Below, piece after piece: positions 60,405 through 64,000 of a stretch of DNA of 64,000 nt. The stretch covers positions 2,993,232 through 3,057,231 of the forward strand of contig KL647298.1 of the NCBI GenBank assembly GCA_000727475.1, in the 5' to 3' direction. The number at the start of each line of letters is the position of its first letter. The first letter of the stretch is position 1. The position numbers and the translations under genes were made by a program. The notes below the pieces were generated by a model that saw only the letters and a program-made list of their open reading frames with translations, ran no database searches and was not told the DNA's origin. Origin of the DNA: Sarcocystis neurona (Eukaryota > Apicomplexa > Conoidasida > Eucoccidiorida > Sarcocystidae).

Positions 60405-62470
60405 CTCCTCGTAATTTTTCTGCTGCACCTCCTGCCAATTTGTTGACAGCACCGTCCCGCCCGATGTTTGCTGCACAGCGTCGAACAGCAGCCGTCGCAG
60501 CCGCAAGCGAATGGCCCACAACAACACAGCAAAAGAAGACGAAAAAGCAGCAGGAGCCGCAGCAAAGCAGTCGGCGCGCCAGCAGCAGCAGCAGCAAAAA
60601 AGGCGTCCCGAGCAGCAGCAGCAGCAGCAAAGAAAGCGGCACAGCAGCAACAGAAGCAGGAAACCCGTCCCGGGCAATAAAACAGCAGCAGAGATGCTGT
60701 TGTTCCGCTTGTTTGTGCGGCGGCGCGACTGCTGCAGTCTCGTCTCAGCAGGAGCAGCAAACACGTCTTCTTCTGGCTTGCCAGCAGCACTCCACAGCCT
60801 GAGCACTGCGTGGTCAACTTCCCCACACAAACAAAGACACGGGATTGCGTCAGGTATGCAGACGTCAACACACATGTTTCTTCTTCTTTTTTCTCTTTCC
60901 TGTGTCTCTCTCCGTCACGGAGGCGGAGACGCGGCTTTCCTTGCATGCATACGTCAAACACATGCATGCGTAGAAGTGCCTGCATGCTTCTCTCGCCGTC
61001 TCCCCGTCTCTCTTCTCCTCCCCTCCTCGTGTCTCTCCCCTCCTTCTTCCCGTCTCTTCGTCATATATACGGAGACACGCGAGACAAGGACGCCGCGAAG
61101 AAGAGCGTCTGGCATGCATACATAAATATATCCCCCCCCTTCCTTCGCTCTGTCCCTGTGTCCCCGGGGAAAATAATACAGATCTACATAGATAGTGAGA
61201 GACAAAAGGAGACCGCCTCGCACATGCAGGTAAATATATGCCCCCTTCCCTCTCTTCTTCTCTATCTCTCCGCGGAAACATACATCCACATATATATATG
61301 TATATATATTGGCCGGGAGGACTCCGAGCGAAGTTGAAGACGGCACATGCGTCTGTTCCTGCCGATACAAATGGCGCACCCACGACACTAACTAACATAC
61401 AATTTGCCTCGTTCATACATATATGTATACATATACGTGCAGAAGCACATATATATATGTAGAGAGAGGTACAGAGACGGATAGATATGAATACGTAGGT
61501 AGATATAGAGACACAGACGGATAGCTGTTAACTGGCACACAAACTTCTGTCGTTTTGTATACATATACACACACCTACGTACGCATGCGTGTATATATAT
61601 ACATGCTATATACGTACAGAGACGGATACATAGGCGTATAGATATAGATACGTAGATAGGCATAGAGGTATGGATAGACAGATTCAGACAGATGTAGATA
61701 GTATATGTTGCAGATTTATAGATGTAGACACACACAGATAAATAGATAGATAAAAATAGATCCATACAGGTAGATATAGATACACAGATACTGGAACACA
61801 AAGAGGTAGCTGTAGACAGATAAAGAAGGAAGCTCGTAGACAGATACTTCAGTAGATAGATAAACTCGAACAAAGGAAGATAAAGAGACTTGGTACACAT
61901 ATATGTAAGTAGGTAGATAAACTCCAAGAGATGTACATTGTAATTTCGAACACCTTCGTACATCTATGGAGAGAGAAAGAGATAGACAGACATACATATA
62001 GACAGGCATAGATAGATAAATAGAGGTAGATAGAGATACTTCAGTAGAAAGATAAACTCGAAGATATGAAGATAAAGACTTCGAACATATGTATGGACAG
62101 ATGGATAGGTCAGAAGATGGATAAGTAGCCGGGGAGGTCGATAGATATATCGTCCACCTCTATATTCATATATGTAGAGAGGGAAGTGCGTAGATAAGGA
62201 GGTGGACAGATAGATAGACATTGATGCGGAGAAAGAAGGACGAATAGGTAGAAGAGGTGCTTCTCGGCAGCAAGGGAGACGCACGTAGGACTTGATCATC
62301 GCTCGGCGAGTATCGTCGTCGGCGTCGCGGTAGATTTGCTGGAAGAGTTTCTGCAGCGCGGCTTCCCCCTCCTCCTTCTCCTCCTGCAGCTCCTTCTCAA
62401 TTTCCTGCGTCAACGCCCAAAAATCCGCAAAAGACGCGTCTTTTCTTGCCGGACCTCTCCTCGGCTTCGG
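60405..62470 (-). CDS. SGT1: SGT1-like co-chaperone, SGS domain (partial)
   Basis: SGT1 works with Hsp90 and SKP1-type ubiquitin ligases. Two minus-strand exons are clear: about 62470-62285 and 60470-60405, with an intron of 1814 bases between them (donor TAC|GTGCGT, acceptor GTGCAG|CAA, phase 0). Joined, they read KLFQQIYRDADDDTRRAMIK, then SYQTSGGTVLSTNWQEV, the signature of the SGS domain. Upstream residues KDASFADFWALTQEIEKEL and EEKEEGEAALQ fit the linker that precedes it. The second exon ends NYEE|GTAAAC, so one more exon should follow to the left, and it was not found. The CS domain and any TPR region were not seen before 64000 and must lie in unrecognised exons or beyond the window. 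The right-hand boundary of the first listed exon is approximate. Confidence 0.75.
60535..60700 (+). repeat. CAG array (CTG on the SGT1 sense strand) next to acceptor
   Basis: CAGCAGCAGCAAAAAAGGC and AGCAGCAGCAG units on the plus strand. Read in the direction of the SGT1-like gene this is a CTG array lying about 65-230 bases upstream of the acceptor at 60471. Confidence 0.85.
61440..62225 (+). repeat. GATA/TAGATA microsatellite block
   Basis: Degenerate AGATAGATAGA, GACAGATAG and GGTAGATAGA array in the SGT1-like intron. Two related blocks of the type GATAAACTCGAA(C/G)A recur near 61858 and 62050, suggesting a duplicated larger unit. Confidence 0.8.
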
Positions 62471-62600
62471 CTCCTCCCTTGGATGTCTCCGTCTCCTCTG
62501 CGTCTCCCGTCTCCTCTACGTCTCCCGTCTCCTCTACGTCTCCCTGTCCCCTCTACGTCTCCCTGTCTCCGTCTCTTCTCTACGGCTCTCCCCACACCCC
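62470..62600. repeat. GTCTCC(TCTAC) short tandem repeat
   Basis: Repeats of GTCTCCCGTCTCCTCTAC and GTCTCCCTGTC, immediately 5' (in gene direction) of the SGS-linker exon of the SGT1-like gene. Confidence 0.75.
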
Positions 62601-62985
62601 GGACGGACGTCCACGCATGCATGCAGAAAGTGCGGCATTTAGAGACCCCCACACTTCTTCACACGCACGCATGCACATAGAGTTTCTTGAGCTAAACGAA
62701 GGTGTATACGTTTTTGTGCCTCTTGTACGAGAAGAGGAACACATTTATCCGTATACCAAGGAGAAGACATACGTACACGTCTGCATTCGTGTAGGAAAAG
62801 AACTCTGCGGTGGGCGGGGGCAGAAGCAAGAAGACGGAAAGAGAAGGAGCTTCTCGAAAGAGGGTCGCAGATGATCTTCTGCTCTGCTTCCCCGTTGTTG
62901 CGTCCACCACCCATCGACATTTTTGCATGCGTCCAAGCACATGCACGTACACACACATATACTGAGTGAGCGTCGTTTCGCAGAG
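62600..62985. other. Moderately complex island, unresolved
   Basis: A plus frame here contains RMHIEFLELNEGVYVFVPLV and YTKEKTYVHVCIRVGKEL, but it has no ATG or splice support that I trust. Minus frames across it do not resemble a CS domain. It may be intronic sequence of the SGT1-like gene. Confidence 0.25.
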
Positions 62986-63360
62986 ACAGAAAGAAGCAAA
63001 AAAAAGTCCAGGCACATCCCCGCACGAAGAGACGGAGACAGAGAGGGGAAAGGGGGGAGACAGCAACAGGGAGGAGACAGTGGGAAAGAGAAGACACAGG
63101 AAGAGGGGTGACACAGAAGGAGAGGAGACGGAGACAGTGAGGAGGCGGAGACAGAGGGGAGACGCCGAAGGAGAGGAGACAGTGAGAAAGAGGAGACAGA
63201 GGAAGAGGGGAGACACCGAAGGCGAGGAGACGGGGAAGGCGGGGAGACACGGAAAGAGCGGAGACAGGGAAAGAGCGGAGACGCAGACAGCGAGGAGACA
63301 CCGAAGGAAAGGAGACAGTGAGGGAGAGGAGAGACATTTACATTTACAGAGAGAGGGAAG
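62985..63360 (+). repeat. GGAGACAG-type purine minisatellite
   Basis: Units such as GGAGACAGTGAGAAAGA, GGAGACACCGAAGG and GGAGACGGAGACAG repeated over nearly 400 bases with an all-purine bias on the plus strand. The long minus frames across it (up to 368 residues of Ser/Leu/Pro) are artefacts. Confidence 0.85.
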
Positions 63361-64000
63361 GAGGAGGAACACGGAGAGAAAGAAAGACAGGCACAGAGGT
63401 ATCCACACATCTGCATGCATATAGAGAGATATGGACAGGAGACGGAGACACACACAGAGGGAGGGAGAGACAGGAAGACATGCATGTCTACATATATGGA
63501 GACAGTGAGAATCACACAGAGAGGGAGACAGACGCACATCCACATATATATAAAGAAAGAAAGAGACACACAAATATACACATATATATGGAGAGAGACA
63601 CAGCGAGAGACACATACACAGAGGGGAGCTCACACATATATAGAGGTGTGCACGCATGCAGACACATACATAAACACGCATCCGAGTACGGAGAGAACAA
63701 CTTCCGTGCAGCAGAGCGTACGGAGGAGACGCAAAGAGCGAGGGAAAGATGAAGAAACGGGAGAAGAAAAGGGCGCAGCACATTCCCGGGACGCGCATGC
63801 GTCTCCTCTTCGATTGAACGCGTCACACAGCGAGACACGGAGACACGGAAGCGGGGAGACATACAGGGAGAAAGGAAGAGAAAAAAAGGGAAAGGAGAGC
63901 ACTCAATTCGGACGTATTGTGTGTAGATGTGTCTGTCTGCAGTATAGAAGTGTAGGCGTCTACGGATAGCATTCCTCATGTGTGCTTCTGTGTCTACTTC
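63361..64000. repeat. AGAGA/ACACA/TATA low-complexity right edge
   Basis: Mixed AGAGAGA, CACACA and short TATA units with occasional GACGCATGCG islands. No gene recognised. Confidence 0.6.

Noticed and set aside
62692..63798. 368-residue minus-strand frame, possible upstream exon of SGT1
   Set aside because: Runs across the GGAGACAG minisatellite; no CS-domain or TPR signature in any minus frame.

Overview
The window looks like nuclear DNA of a coccidian apicomplexan, most probably an Eimeria-type genome. Three things point there. First, an alveolin (inner membrane complex) gene carries the VPK/VEVP repeats typical of the group. Second, the genes have many short exons, GT-AG introns and Q/A/S runs encoded by CAG. 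Third, the sequence changes character at about 23-24 kb, from a repeat-poor left part to a right part saturated with CAG/CTG, TATA/CATA and pyrimidine repeats. That last feature matches the repeat-poor / repeat-rich segmental organisation described for Eimeria chromosomes. I cannot name the species.

Left, repeat-poor part (1 to about 23.4 kb). An alveolin gene of five exons lies at 1206-3953 (+), followed by a tentative small gene at 4312-6315 (+). At 7182-14188 (+) a 20-exon gene can be assembled whose splice phases agree at every junction. It encodes about 1381 aa: a short RIIa/Dpy-30-like docking head followed by three tandem, degenerate ATP:guanido phosphotransferase (phosphagen kinase) units. 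On the other strand, 17443-14820 (-), a three-exon gene encodes about 546 aa with a signal peptide and a long basic/Ser leader, possibly an apicoplast protein. From about 17.5 to 23.4 kb I find no gene that I can defend.

Right, repeat-rich part (about 23.4-64 kb). One gene dominates: 24275-53162 (+), 17 exons, about 1394 aa, an importin-beta family karyopherin of the importin-4/5 type. About 4.2 kb of coding sequence is spread over 28.9 kb, and the introns are packed with CAG and CTG arrays, AT-rich microsatellites, minisatellites and one assembly gap (44422-44748). To its right, two unresolved reading frames lie near 55-56.5 kb. The 3' half of an SGT1-like co-chaperone gene runs on the minus strand (about 62470 down to 60405), recognised from its SGS domain across a 1.8-kb repeat-filled intron. 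Its N-terminal part was not found and its last exon was not identified.

Patterns beyond the genes: a 14-bp palindrome, GGTGTACGTACACC, occurs seven times perfectly plus many near copies, only in the repeat-rich part. CTG arrays (sense strand) tend to sit just upstream of 3' splice sites and CAG arrays just downstream of 5' splice sites, on both strands' genes. All gene models were assembled by eye from reading frames, splice motifs, phase continuity and remembered family patterns; no database search was made.
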